Counted from the first letter of the stretch, positions 9,078 through 19,449 are shown. The stretch: 64,000 nt of DNA from Thermohalobaculum sp039816045 (GCA_039816045.1 JBCBYB010000014.1:48583-112582), one strand, 5' to 3'. Notes: a model not told the origin generated them from the sequence alone. A program made the numbers and translations.

Positions 9078-9707
9078 TCACAGCCTCTCAAACACAAAAA
9101 TTCGGGTCAGCAGGTCCGGCTCGCTCAGCAGAAAGGGACGGAAGGCGGGCGAGCGCTCCCGCTCGCGCCAAAGCCCCTTGGCGGAGAGCGCCTCCATCAC
9201 CGCCGGGAACCCCTGCTCGACATAGGTGTTCTCGACCACGTTGAACGCCGCGATCCCCCCCGGCTTCAGGATGCGGCAAAGCTCGTTCAGGCTCTCGGGC
9301 GGGGCATGCCCCGGGCCAAAGCTGCCGGTGCTGGTGACGCCGGCAAAACTGCCGTCGGGCTCGGGGATTGGTTGGCCCAGCTCCTGCTCGTAGAGCCGGT
9401 CATAGACGCCGAGCCGCCCGCTGGCGGCCAACATCTCCGTCGATAGATCAACGCCCACCAGCGGGCCATAGCCGAGGAGCGCCAGTGTCTCCCCGACCAG
9501 CCCAGTGCCGCAGCCGGCATCGAAGACCGGCCCCTGACCGACCGGCAGATTGCGCGCGAGGTAGGCCGCCGCGAGGCTCGGCAGCCGGTAGCCGTTGCCG
9601 ACATTCTCGTGATCGTAGTCGGCCGCCCAGCCTTCATAGATCGCGCGGATCTCCTTCGGACCCTTGGCGCCGTAAACATCCCTCAGATCTTCGGTTTTCA
9701 GCGGCAT
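9078..9707 (-). CDS. Class I SAM-dependent methyltransferase
   Basis: 209 residues. It opens with a helical lead (DLRDVYGAKGPKEIRAIYEGWAADYD), then SAM motif I VFDAGCGTGLVGE (about 62-74), GVDLSTEML (motif II), and a post-motif region with ILKPGG. This is the UbiE/TPMT-like fold acting on a small molecule; the substrate is unknown. The W-A-x-x-Y-D lead is common in biotin- or quinone-type methyltransferases, but nothing nearby points to either pathway. It lies directly upstream of rpiA and divergent from sdaA with only 48 bp between. Confidence 0.85.
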   Translation of the reverse strand: MPLKTEDLRDVYGAKGPKEIRAIYEGWAADYDHENVGNGYRLPSLAAAYLARNLPVGQGPVFDAGCGTGLVGETLALLGYGPLVGVDLSTEMLAASGRLGVYDRLYEQELGQPIPEPDGSFAGVTSTGSFGPGHAPPESLNELCRILKPGGIAAFNVVENTYVEQGFPAVMEALSAKGLWRERERSPAFRPFLLSEPDLLTRIFVFERL

Positions 9708-9755
9708 GGGCGTCCCTCGCGGCCCTAGGGTGCCGGCGCAATCCGGAGGACGCGC

Positions 9756-11150
9756 ATGTTCCTGAGCCTGTTCGACATCTTCAAGATCGGCATCGGCCCG
9801 TCAAGCTCGCACACCATGGGACCGATGGTGGCGGCGGCCCGGTTCCTGGAGCTGCTGCGCACCGGCGAACGTATCCCCGGCGCGGGACCAGTGGCGCGCC
9901 TCGGCTGCCGCCTGCACGGGAGCCTCGCCTTCACCGGACGGGGCCACGCCACCGACCGCGCGGTGATCCTTGGGCTTGCGGGGTTCGAGCCGGCCAGCTT
10001 GGACGCGGACGCGGCTGAGGCGGCATTGACCCGGATCGCAGAGGAGCGCGCCATCGAGGCGCAAGGCCTCGGGCGGCTGGCCTTCGACCCGGATGCGGAT
10101 CTCGTCTTTGACTACGGCCCTGCCCTGCCGCTGCATGCCAATGCGCTGGTGCTGTGGGCAACGGACGCGGAGGACAATCTCCACCAGCGCGAGACCTATT
10201 ATTCCATCGGCGGCGGGTTCGTTGCGACCGAGGCGGAGATGGGTGGCGAGACGCCGCCCCTCGGCACCGTGCCCGATGCGGTGCCCTACCCCTTCACCTC
10301 GGCCGATGAGATGCTGGCGATGGCCGGCGCTTCGGGCCTCTCCATCGCCGCCATGAAACGCGCCAACGAGGAGACCCGGATGACGCGCTCGGCGCTCGAT
10401 GCCGGGATCGACCGCATCCGCGCCGTGATGATGGACTGCATCGACCGCGGCATCGCTTCCGAGGGCGTGCTGCCAGGCGGGTTGAAGGTGCGCCGTCGCG
10501 CCGCCCGCATCCACCGCCAACTGCACGAGGAGAGGGGCCGCAACCTCCAGATGCCCCATGTGGCGAACGACTGGCTCTCGACCTATGCGATGGCGGTGAA
10601 CGAGGAGAATGCCGCCGGCGGGCGCGTGGTGACCTCTCCGACCAACGGGGCAGCCGGTGTGGTGCCTGCGGTGCTGCGCTATTACCGCGACCACATCGTC
10701 GGCGCCTCGGAGGCCGGCGAGCGCGAGATGCTGCTGACGGGTGCCGCGATCGGCGGGCTGGTCAAGCACAACGCCTCAATCTCGGGCGCGGAATGCGGCT
10801 GTCAGGCGGAGGTCGGCTCGGCCAGTGCCATGGCGGCGGCGGGGCTCTGTGCCGCGCTCGGCGGGACCCCGGCCCAGGTGGAGAACGCCGCCGAGATCGC
10901 CCTCGAGCACCATCTCGGCATGACCTGCGACCCGGTGAAGGGGCTGGTCCAGGTGCCCTGCATCGAACGGAACGGCCTCGGCGCGATCAAGGCGGTCTCG
11001 GCGGCCTCGCTGGCGCTCCGCGGCGATGGCGGCCATGTGGTCTCGCTCGATGCCTGCATCCGGACGCTCAAGGAAACCGGCCGGGATATGAGCGAGAAGT
11101 ACAAGGAGACCTCCCTCGGCGGCCTGGCGGTTAACGTTCCCCACTGCTGA
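9756..11150 (+). CDS. sdaA: L-serine ammonia-lyase (iron-sulfur L-serine dehydratase)
   Basis: Converts L-serine to pyruvate and ammonia with a [4Fe-4S] cluster. 464 residues, the single-chain form. N-terminal domain with FKIGIGPSSSHTMGPM (serine/cluster-binding signature) and a C-terminal catalytic domain with conserved cysteines in SGAECGCQAEVG and GMTCDPVKGLVQVPC. GGAGG stands about 6 bases before the ATG. It is transcribed alone, away from the methyltransferase gene, and followed by a gene-poor stretch. Identification is firm. Confidence 0.96.
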   Translation: MFLSLFDIFKIGIGPSSSHTMGPMVAAARFLELLRTGERIPGAGPVARLGCRLHGSLAFTGRGHATDRAVILGLAGFEPASLDADAAEAALTRIAEERAIEAQGLGRLAFDPDADLVFDYGPALPLHANALVLWATDAEDNLHQRETYYSIGGGFVATEAEMGGETPPLGTVPDAVPYPFTSADEMLAMAGASGLSIAAMKRANEETRMTRSALDAGIDRIRAVMMDCIDRGIASEGVLPGGLKVRRRAARIHRQLHEERGRNLQMPHVANDWLSTYAMAVNEENAAGGRVVTSPTNGAAGVVPAVLRYYRDHIVGASEAGEREMLLTGAAIGGLVKHNASISGAECGCQAEVGSASAMAAAGLCAALGGTPAQVENAAEIALEHHLGMTCDPVKGLVQVPCIERNGLGAIKAVSAASLALRGDGGHVVSLDACIRTLKETGRDMSEKYKETSLGGLAVNVPHC

Positions 11151-11159
11151 ACTCCGCGG

Positions 11160-12150
11160 CCCGAAGCCGAGGGGCCTCGGGTCGTGGATCTTGGTCAAGG
11201 GGTCCCGCCTATCTCCCCGCCAGCCGAAACCGGCTTCCGGACGAAAGGGTTCCGATACAGCGGCATGACGCAGGCGTCCACAATTCGGTATCATGCCGTG
11301 CCGTGCCGGTGCTGGCCTTGGTGGGTTCCACAGATCAGGTCCCGGTCGGGTTTGCGCCCCCTCGGTCGGCTTGCGCCGCGTGTCGGCTCCGTCGCGCCTC
11401 TCAGAGGCTGTCCGAGCAGGCTCGGAGCGAGGTTGCATCACTGCCGACTGCCCGATGCACCACTGTTCCTCGCGAGATGCGACGGAAGATCGGACGGCGT
11501 GGACGCCTTGGACAGCGTGCTCGGTGGCCAAAAGACCGATGTCTCAGCCCCATGACACCACCAACACCTCAGGCGCTCGCGCCACCGATAAAGCCGCAGT
11601 TGGGCGACATCGCTGGGGAGGATCCAGCGTTCGCTCAAATCGATCTATGCGTTGCTCTGGGGCATCCACTCCGCCAGCGTCCTGACTTGGATCATCCGGT
11701 GGAGCGCCGCTGTCTCCAGGGCGTCGGCCTCGCTTACCCCATCCGCCGGTCTGGAGCAGCCTGGAGCTGACGGCCGCTGATCGAGAGCGCGGTGACCCAG
11801 GCCACCTCCGCCGTGCTCAGCAAACCCGAAAGCGTCAAACCGCCTTGGCACCGAACCGCTCGACCACCCGCCCTTTCGGCACATCGAGCCCTTCGAGTGC
11901 ATGCGGATGATCGCGGCCACCCCCGGAACGCCATTGCGGAACCGCCAGGCCATCCGGTTGCGCTGCACGACGAAAGGGGGTCTCGGCCCCGACGGCATAG
12001 AGGGCAGTGACACCCATCACGTCGACGTCTTGGGGCGCCTCGCGATCGGTCTGACCGTGCGGGTCGTCACGACCTCGGGGATACCGGGGGCAAGGCGCTC
12101 GCCATGACCTGATCACTGCAGCCTGTGGACCCCAAGGGCAAAGGCAGGCG
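11160..12150. other. Gene-poor kilobase, no recognisable intact gene
   Basis: No open frame here gives a protein I recognise on either strand. The longest (about 11303-11770 plus; 11645-12013 and 11835-12116 minus) have the mixed Arg/Pro/Ala composition of unused frames and overlap one another. A frame at about 11600-11770 encodes a hydrophobic stretch (KSIYALLWGIHSASVLTWII) without a credible start and could be a remnant. A short palindrome, CCGAGG-GG-CCTCGG, lies at 11167-11180 just after sdaA and may end its transcript. The stretch may be a decayed gene or an insertion scar; I cannot say which. Confidence 0.5.
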
Positions 12151-12156
12151 GAGACC

Positions 12157-12843
12157 TCAGTCGCGCAGGGCCTCGGCCAAGGCCGCGAGCGCCGATCGCT
12201 CGACGGTCAGCAGCGCGCCGGGGCGGTCGACCGCCACCGCGATCTCCGGCGCATCGGCGATGTTGGAGGTGCCGATCTGGCGGCCGGCCCTCAGCGTCAG
12301 CCCATCGACAGACCACCGCAGCCCCTCGGAGTGCGTGCCCCGGGTCCCGGCCAGCGGGAAAAGCGAAACCGTCGAGCCCGGCGTCACGACGACCGCCAGA
12401 CGCCGCCCCGGCGGGATCAGGGCCGCCGCCTCCTGCTCACCGACCAGGATCACCCGTTTCTCAGGGCGTGCAAGCATCGCATGAAGCACAGCCATCCCGT
12501 GGTCGATCCGTCCCCCGGTGAACCCGACAGCCAGATAAAGCGGCGCCTCCGTCGCATAGAGGCATTTCTCGAAATCGGTGGTGTCCTGCTCGGTGAGATG
12601 CAGCACACGCACCCCGCTTTGGCGCCAAGCCTCGGCATTCCCGATCGAGTCGAGGTCTCCGACGACCAGATCGGGGCGTTCTCCGAGCGCTGCGAGCCTA
12701 TCTGCCGCTTGGTCGGCGGCCACGACCGACGGCCCCAGCGCGCGCGCCTCGGCCAGAGCGGCGCGGTCGAACGGCCCACCGCCCACCACCGTCACCGGCG
12801 CGTCGAAGGGGATCGGCTTGCCCTCCATGGCCCGGACTTCCAT
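12157..12843 (-). CDS. Thiamine diphosphokinase
   Basis: Pyrophosphorylates thiamine to thiamine diphosphate using ATP. Seen: VVGGGPFD near the N-terminus, VVAADQAADRL, GDLDSI (metal/substrate aspartates), DTTDFEKCL and GFTGGRIDH, all hallmark TPK motifs. The C-terminal beta domain (about 140-228) binds thiamine. The start at 12843 (228 aa) is chosen because AGGAGG lies 8 bases upstream; the open frame begins 18 codons earlier with no ribosome site. It is divergent from the acidic repeat protein gene at 12958. ThDP made here would serve enzymes such as the ThDP protein at 27.7 kb. Confidence 0.92.
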   Translation of the reverse strand: MEVRAMEGKPIPFDAPVTVVGGGPFDRAALAEARALGPSVVAADQAADRLAALGERPDLVVGDLDSIGNAEAWRQSGVRVLHLTEQDTTDFEKCLYATEAPLYLAVGFTGGRIDHGMAVLHAMLARPEKRVILVGEQEAAALIPPGRRLAVVVTPGSTVSLFPLAGTRGTHSEGLRWSVDGLTLRAGRQIGTSNIADAPEIAVAVDRPGALLTVERSALAALAEALRD

Positions 12844-12957
12844 ACCCTCGTCCTCCTTCGCGTCTGGAGCGCTCAGCGCCTTGACCATACGCGGCAAATC
12901 GGCGACGGTCTCGTCTCAACTCAAGGGTGCACTAGCACGGCGGAGCACGGGGGAGCC

Positions 12958-14979
12958 ATGCCGGATCATGCCAAGCGGATCGATCTCCGGCTCGGGGAGC
13001 TGGCGGTGTCGGCTTCGGGGTTCGATGACCCGATCCCGGCGCTCAAACAGGTGTTGCGGCTGGCCCAGCGCGTGTTGGAGGAGACCCCGGAGATTTCTCA
13101 GACCGGGTTTGCTTTGCCGGACGAGGATGTGGACGAGCTGCTCGACCGGATCGCGGTCCAAATGCACCTTCCGCGGGAAAGCCTGGCGGCACAGCCGGGT
13201 CTGATCGTCTCCGCCGTGGCGGCCGAGGACGTGGCCGCGGCGGCTCCGGTCGAAGCGCTGGCAGCGGCAACGCCCGCAGCAGTCGGACTGGCGGACACGT
13301 CGGAGCCGGACCCTGTGGACGAGGCCCCCGCTGACGCCGAGATGGCCGATGCCGGCACGGCGGACGGGGAGACAGCGGACGAGGACAAAGCGAACGGGGA
13401 GACAGCGGACGAGGTTTCGGGGACCGAGGATTTTGGAGCCGAGGACACGGCGGCCGAGGATACCGGGGAGACCGCGACCTGGGACAGCGATCCCGTTTCC
13501 GGGGACGAGGACACGCCGGTCGAAGACACCCCGTCTTTGGACCCGCCCGATGCCGGGATACCCGCCTTCATGGCCGATGTCCCCGATCCTACGCCCGAAC
13601 CGGACCCGATGCCCGAACCGGACCTCGAGCTTCCGGATGAAGCGCTCTCGGATGACCTGGCTGGTTTGGTGGCCGACGCGGAGGACGCAACGGAGGCGGA
13701 CTTCGTCTCCGCAGCGGCGGACGTGGCCGAGGAGGCCGTCGCAGAGCCGGTGGACACCCTGGAAGAGATCGCCGAGGTCGTCGAGAGTGCGCCTGAGATG
13801 GTGGATCAGCTCCAGGAGCAGGTCGATGACGTCGTCGACAGCGCGCCTGAAACGGTCGATGAGGTCGAAGGGCTGGTCGATGACGTCGTCGACATGGTCT
13901 CGGCTGCCGAGGCCGAGACGGGAGCGGACACCGCCGATGCGCTTGAGGCGCCCCTGGAGGCTCCCGGCGACGCCCCGGACGAGGCCCATGGGGAACCCGA
14001 CGCCCTTCCGCAGTCGCCCGGTGTGCTGGTGGGCGGGGTCGCCGGAGCGGCCGCAGGCTTTGCCAACATCTTTTCCAAGAACACGGACCGCGCCGATCCT
14101 CCGAGCCCGACGTCGATCTTTGCGGACCCATCTGGCCTGCCTCATGGGGAAGCGGCCCCGGATGCCGATCCGGAGCAGATGCTCGAAGACCCGGCCGACC
14201 CCGCCCCCGGAGCGGAAGCGCCCATGGCTGAGGCGACCCCGGTGCGAGACCCCGAGCCCCTCCAGCCTCCCGAACCTCCCGCAGCGTTGAACATCTTCTC
14301 CTCCGGGCCGGGGGCGGCATCCCAGGATCCCGTCGCAGATCCAGCTGATGTCAGCGCCGAGCCGCCCGCGGCTGACGCACCCGTCGCGTCGATCTTTGCA
14401 AGCCCCGAGCCGGAGCCGACGCCCGTCGCACCGGAGGTGCCGGCCGTACCGGCGCTGAACATATTCGCCGGAGGGCCTTCAGAGCCCCAACCGGATCCCG
14501 CTGCCGAAGCATCGCCGCCTCCTTTCGACGCGGACGCGGATGCCGAGGACGACGGCAGGACCCGGCTTGAGGACGTGGTGGCGCGGTTCCGCTCGGAAAC
14601 CGGCGGTGAGACCCACCAGATCCAAGAACCGGGTGGCGGTCTGTTGGCGGGGTCCCCCGATCCCGACCCTGGCTTCTCGGCCGGCGGCGGAGGCCCGGAT
14701 GCGGCGGAGCTTGCCGCTCGGGCAGGGGCCACCGCGGTGCCCGATCTGTTGGCCGCGGCTGCTGCCTGGCTCACGCTCGTCGACAAACGCCCGACCTTCG
14801 GCCGCCGCGAGGTGATGGAGGTGTTCGACCAGATGCCCGGCGACCACCCCCGCACGCTTGAGGCCCGCATCAAGGGCTATGGCAAGCTCGTGCGCAACGG
14901 CGCGCTGCAACTGGTGGATGACGGGCACTTCTCGCTGAGCGAGGAAGAACGGGAGCGGTTCCGCAACCTGATCGGCTGA
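12958..14979 (+). CDS. Large acidic repeat protein with conserved C-terminal domain, function unknown
   Basis: 673 residues from the ATG at 12958 (GGGGGAG just upstream); the longer open frame above it runs through the kinase gene on the other strand and is not coding. An ordered N-terminal part (about 1-85; MPDHAKRIDLRLGELAVS) is followed by about 480 residues of Asp/Glu/Ala/Pro-rich, probably disordered sequence with EVVES/VDDVVD repeats at 262-315, then five short [NS]IF[AS] motifs at residues 370, 386, 445, 478 and 501. A compact C-terminal domain follows (about 590-673; LVDKRPTFGRREVMEVF, then RNGALQLVDDGHFSLSEEE). No signal peptide or membrane segment. I do not know its function; the tail resembles proteins of unknown role seen in Rhodobacteraceae. 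Confidence 0.8.
   Translation: MPDHAKRIDLRLGELAVSASGFDDPIPALKQVLRLAQRVLEETPEISQTGFALPDEDVDELLDRIAVQMHLPRESLAAQPGLIVSAVAAEDVAAAAPVEALAAATPAAVGLADTSEPDPVDEAPADAEMADAGTADGETADEDKANGETADEVSGTEDFGAEDTAAEDTGETATWDSDPVSGDEDTPVEDTPSLDPPDAGIPAFMADVPDPTPEPDPMPEPDLELPDEALSDDLAGLVADAEDATEADFVSAAADVAEEAVAEPVDTLEEIAEVVESAPEMVDQLQEQVDDVVDSAPETVDEVEGLVDDVVDMVSAAEAETGADTADALEAPLEAPGDAPDEAHGEPDALPQSPGVLVGGVAGAAAGFANIFSKNTDRADPPSPTSIFADPSGLPHGEAAPDADPEQMLEDPADPAPGAEAPMAEATPVRDPEPLQPPEPPAALNIFSSGPGAASQDPVADPADVSAEPPAADAPVASIFASPEPEPTPVAPEVPAVPALNIFAGGPSEPQPDPAAEASPPPFDADADAEDDGRTRLEDVVARFRSETGGETHQIQEPGGGLLAGSPDPDPGFSAGGGGPDAAELAARAGATAVPDLLAAAAAWLTLVDKRPTFGRREVMEVFDQMPGDHPRTLEARIKGYGKLVRNGALQLVDDGHFSLSEEERERFRNLIG
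13360..13414 (+). repeat. 25-bp direct repeat inside the acidic protein gene
   Basis: Two copies of a 25-bp unit (13360-13384 and 13390-13414), 30 bp apart and differing at one base, both encode the residues GETADE. They suggest that the acidic linker grows by local DNA duplication. A second in-gene pair, GGTCGATGACGTCGTCGACA, occurs near 13818 and 13875 and encodes the VDDVVD repeats. Confidence 0.7.
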
Positions 14980-14985
14980 CGGGGC

Positions 14986-15207
14986 TCAGGCGTCTGGCTT
15001 GGCGTCCGGATCCTCGCGGCCGATCCCGCGGAACAGCCGCTTGAACGGCAGGGCCCAGAGGATGCCGAGCCCCACATAGACCAACAGCTCGACCCAGATC
15101 GGCGGGCGCTCGAACCAACCGACGACGGTGAGCGCCACGAAGATGTAGAGCGGCAGCCCCACCACCAGCAGCATGGCCGCCCAGAATTTGCGTGCTCGAT
15201 AACTCAT
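14986..15207 (-). CDS. DUF2842 small membrane protein
   Basis: 73 residues from the ATG at 15207 with GAGG just upstream; the open frame runs 18 codons further without family-like sequence. Two hydrophobic segments (VVGLPLYIFVALTVV and VELLVYVGLGILWAL) end in FKRLFRGIGREDPDA, a pattern I associate with DUF2842, a short alphaproteobacterial membrane family of unknown function. It is convergent with the acidic protein gene; the stops are 6 bases apart. Confidence 0.75.
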   Translation of the reverse strand: MSYRARKFWAAMLLVVGLPLYIFVALTVVGWFERPPIWVELLVYVGLGILWALPFKRLFRGIGREDPDAKPDA

Positions 15208-15285
15208 GGGCCTCAGGTAGGGCTGTGGGCGGCGAGGGAAATGTCGCTGATATCGCACCAATGTCGCAGCGCGATATCGCAGGCT

Positions 15286-16578
<1,293 letters not shown>

Positions 16579-16745
16579 GCCTTACGCCCCCGGGCTGTTG
16601 CCAAACCGCGCCGTTATAAGGGGGAGTCGCCCGGAGTGAAAGGCCACCCGCGCGCGGCCGGCAGCGCCTCGCCCGAATGCCCGGGCGCTTGTACGGCAAC
16701 GTGGCTTGCGGTAATGTTCAAATGGGTGTGGATGGGAGTGTAGCG

Positions 16746-17327
16746 ATGCGAAATTTGTTGAATGCAGCGGTGTTTGTGGGGATTGCGACGCTGGGTTCGG
16801 TCGCCTGGCAGACCGATGCCAAGGCGTCGGTTGTGGGGTCGTCCCTCACCTGTGAGGTGATTAATGCCGGCGACGGCCTCGTGAACGCTTTTGGGGGCGC
16901 AGAACCTAACTGTGATGCTGGCCCCTATGTCATCACCGACACCGGCCCGACCATCGCCATCAATGGGAACGGGACCGTAGCTGCCCTCGAGATCATGTTC
17001 ATGGGCGGTTGGATCGACATAACAACGGCTACCGGTTTAGGCGCCATCGGCTTTACCGACGAGATCATCCGGCTGAGCGGGTTCGTGGACAGCACGGGCG
17101 ATGAACCGATCATCAGCGCCTTTTCCGAGAGCATCGCCGATCCGGACTTTGACCTGAGCGACATCACGCTTGAAGGCGGTGTGCTGGAGATCGACCTCGC
17201 CGGCGTGAGTTGGCTCTCAGGGGAAGCCGTGGGCTTCGATGTCAGCGTGCCGCTGCCGCTGCCCGCGCTCTTGCTGCTGACAGGGCTTGTGGGCCTTGGG
17301 TATATGGGCCGCCGGAAAGCGGCCTGA
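16746..17327 (+). CDS. VPLPA-CTERM sorting-domain protein
   Basis: 193 residues from the ATG at 16746 (GGGAG upstream). N-terminal signal peptide (MRNLLNAAVFVGIATLG), a beta-rich, Asp/Gly/Thr-rich exported middle, and a C-terminus made of VPLPLPALLLLTGLVGLG followed by RRK. This is the motif-helix-basic layout of the VPLPA form of PEP-CTERM signals, which an exosortase processes. No exosortase gene is in this window. The mature domain is not one I recognise; such proteins are usually linked to extracellular polysaccharide or surface layers. Confidence 0.85.
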   Translation: MRNLLNAAVFVGIATLGSVAWQTDAKASVVGSSLTCEVINAGDGLVNAFGGAEPNCDAGPYVITDTGPTIAINGNGTVAALEIMFMGGWIDITTATGLGAIGFTDEIIRLSGFVDSTGDEPIISAFSESIADPDFDLSDITLEGGVLEIDLAGVSWLSGEAVGFDVSVPLPLPALLLLTGLVGLGYMGRRKAA

Positions 17328-17364
17328 ACCACCTCAAACGCTCGAACAGGGACGCCGAGCCCGC

Positions 17365-18171
17365 TCAGGGCTCGATCTCACGTTGGGCTGGGCAGGCCGG
17401 GTCGACCGCCCAGTTCCGGTTCTCATGCACAAAACTGTCGCGTCCGGTCTTTTTGTCGCCTGAGCGGCCGGAAACCGCACGCACCGCTTCGCTGACACTC
17501 AGGGCCAGCTCCCGGTCGGCCCCGGCATCCACCTCCACCGCATAGTAGTTGGAGGCCAGCGTGCGCGCGATCTCGACGCGCAGGTTCTCGAAGCCGAGCC
17601 CCGAGAGCCGCCCACCGAACTCCTGCACATCCTCCTCGGCCAGCGAGCAACCACCCGGCGTCGCGCGGTAGGAGGCGATGACCGCCAGCCAGTCTCCGAG
17701 GACCGGGAGGACGACCACCGCCTCTTCCGGCTGGGGATCCACCGCTGTAACCGGATCGGTGCCCTCGACGATCGCCTCTGAAATGGGGTCGATGGGGGCG
17801 ATCAGCGGCTCCTCGGCGGCAACCAACGCCTCGGAAAGCATCAGCGAGCAGTTTGTGGACCAGAGCCCCGCCGATTCCACATCCCGCACGAAGGTGGCCA
17901 CCAGATGCGGTCCCTCAGGGCGGGCGTCCTGCTCTGCGATCCCGAGCACATTGACGAAACGGCAGGCCATCTCGCGGGTGTAGCGGTTGTCCTCGCTGTT
18001 GCCCGGCAGCGTGATCTGGCGATAGACCGAGTCCAGGAGCGTGAGCGTGGTCTCGGAGCCGAATTTGCGCTCGGACAGGTCATGCGCCGCGTTGCGCGCC
18101 TCGTTCGCCCAATAGGCCGAGGCGACAGACACACCGACGCTGACAAGGGTAGCTAGGGTTTTCCAGTCCAT
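17365..18171 (-). CDS. Membrane-anchored hypothetical protein
   Basis: 268 residues from the ATG at 18171, chosen because AGGAG sits 8 bases upstream; a GTG 9 bases earlier would overlap that site. The N-terminal LATLVSVGVSVASAYWA is a likely signal anchor. The rest is mixed helical sequence with a proline/acidic patch (about 115-150) and a C-terminal region containing LASNYYAVEVD. Cysteines occur singly, so no metal site is clear. I do not recognise a family. It is convergent with the VPLPA-CTERM protein gene. Confidence 0.7.
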   Translation of the reverse strand: MDWKTLATLVSVGVSVASAYWANEARNAAHDLSERKFGSETTLTLLDSVYRQITLPGNSEDNRYTREMACRFVNVLGIAEQDARPEGPHLVATFVRDVESAGLWSTNCSLMLSEALVAAEEPLIAPIDPISEAIVEGTDPVTAVDPQPEEAVVVLPVLGDWLAVIASYRATPGGCSLAEEDVQEFGGRLSGLGFENLRVEIARTLASNYYAVEVDAGADRELALSVSEAVRAVSGRSGDKKTGRDSFVHENRNWAVDPACPAQREIEP

Positions 18172-18216
18172 CGCGGGCACTCCTGAGTTGGCACCCGCAC
18201 AGTCTTACACGCCTGG

Positions 18217-18459
18217 TCAGAGCTTGTTGTGTGATCCATCACACAACGGTGCGCCCTCAGTTGCCTTACAAGCGCAAAAGAAGAGGCGGCCGTCCTTGTC
18301 CGCCTGGTATTTCATGGGCTCAAGCCCTGTGCCCTTGTGGCTGCCATCGCAGAAGGGCTGCTTCGAGGAGCGCCCGCAGCTGCACCAGAAATAGGTTTTG
18401 CCCGCCTCGACCTCGACGGGGATCGGAGACTTTTTGGCGGGGATCGGGGTGTCGCTCAT
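18217..18459 (-). CDS. CDGSH iron-sulfur domain protein
   Basis: 80 residues holding two CDGSH motifs. Each supplies the Cys3His1 ligand set for a [2Fe-2S] cluster: C26, C28, C37, H41 and C62, C64, C73, H77 (CSCGRSSKQPFCDGSH and CACKATEGAPLCDGSH). This is the tandem mini-form of the mitoNEET-type family, probably redox or Fe-S related; the bacterial role is not established. No signal peptide is visible, so it is cytoplasmic. Confidence 0.92.
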   Translation of the reverse strand: MSDTPIPAKKSPIPVEVEAGKTYFWCSCGRSSKQPFCDGSHKGTGLEPMKYQADKDGRLFFCACKATEGAPLCDGSHNKL

Positions 18460-18522
18460 CGGGTGGCTCCTTTGGCTGCCTGGCCAGAGAGCTAGGCCGG
18501 AGCGCTTGGCGTGCCACAGCTC

Positions 18523-19335
18523 TTAGCGCGCAGCCTCCAGATGTCCGTAGAGCCGGGCGATGCAGGCGCGGCCATCCTCCGTGCGTTCGAGATAGCCGCG
18601 GGCCGGCCCGAGATGCGGCTCGACCGATGCGCGAAAGAACTCCGGATAGCGGGCTGTGATGTCATCGGGGCTCTCATAGCCTGCTTCGGCCGCGATGCCG
18701 CACTCGACCAGTTCCCAGAACAGAGCAACCGTCTTTTCCAAGTAGTGTGGGTCTGCGAGTTGCCCGACGAAGTCTGCAGCCCGGGCGAGACCAGGTTCGC
18801 TCGCATCGTCGATCGCGTCAGGTCCGGTCGGCGCGGGGTAGAGCGTGCCGTGGATCCCGGCCGCAATCCGGTCGGCATCGAGGAGGGGATGGTCCGCATA
18901 GCGCTCGCGCGCATGGATCATGCCGCGGGTCACATGATGCGGGATCATCGCCGCATCGGACGCACCACGGGGCATCCGGAACAGCGCGCCTTCTTCATCG
19001 ATCACGCGGCCACGGTCCGTGTCACCCCTGCAGGCGCCCCCCACGAAGCCAATGTCGTGCAGGAGCAGGATGACCAGGAAATGGAGCCAGTCGGAGGAGG
19101 AGACCGGTTCGACTTGCTGCCGCCCCCGCATGAGCTCCTGCGCCACAAGCGTTGCCAGCATCGTGTGTTCGGCATCGTGGTAGACTGTGCTTGCATGCTG
19201 AAGGGCTGCAATCGCGTGGGACGCTTCCAAACGTAAGAGATCTGCCTCCGCCGACGAACCAGGGAAGGCCGCCTCGAACTCGGAGGCGAGATGATCACAA
19301 AAATCCTCTGCGAGCGCAGAACGCGGCGAAAACAT
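18523..19335 (-). CDS. HD-domain metal-dependent phosphohydrolase-like protein
   Basis: 270 residues from the ATG at 19335, with GGGGAG 6 bases upstream. Candidate metal ligands are the YHDAEHT motif (H53, D54, H57) and LLLHDIGF (H93, D94), followed by a later HH pair (IPHHVTRG), an HD-like layout as in nucleotide phosphohydrolases. The substrate is unknown. The C-terminus (EPHLGPARGYLERT) is conserved-looking but unassigned. Transcribed toward the CDGSH gene; no functional link can be shown. Confidence 0.75.
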   Translation of the reverse strand: MFSPRSALAEDFCDHLASEFEAAFPGSSAEADLLRLEASHAIAALQHASTVYHDAEHTMLATLVAQELMRGRQQVEPVSSSDWLHFLVILLLHDIGFVGGACRGDTDRGRVIDEEGALFRMPRGASDAAMIPHHVTRGMIHARERYADHPLLDADRIAAGIHGTLYPAPTGPDAIDDASEPGLARAADFVGQLADPHYLEKTVALFWELVECGIAAEAGYESPDDITARYPEFFRASVEPHLGPARGYLERTEDGRACIARLYGHLEAAR

Positions 19336-19449
19336 AAATTGCTCCCCAATTGCCGGCCGGACCCAAGGGCTGACGGCCGCGGGACCCCGATCAGAGCAGG
19401 GGAAAAGCCCGCTTGGCAAGGGAAAAGCCGCCTCCTGCGTCCTTTCCTA

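Noticed and set aside
12331..12957. N-terminal extension of the acidic protein (open frame from 12331)
   Set aside because: It lies antisense to thiamine diphosphokinase and has no ribosome site; ATG 12958 has one.
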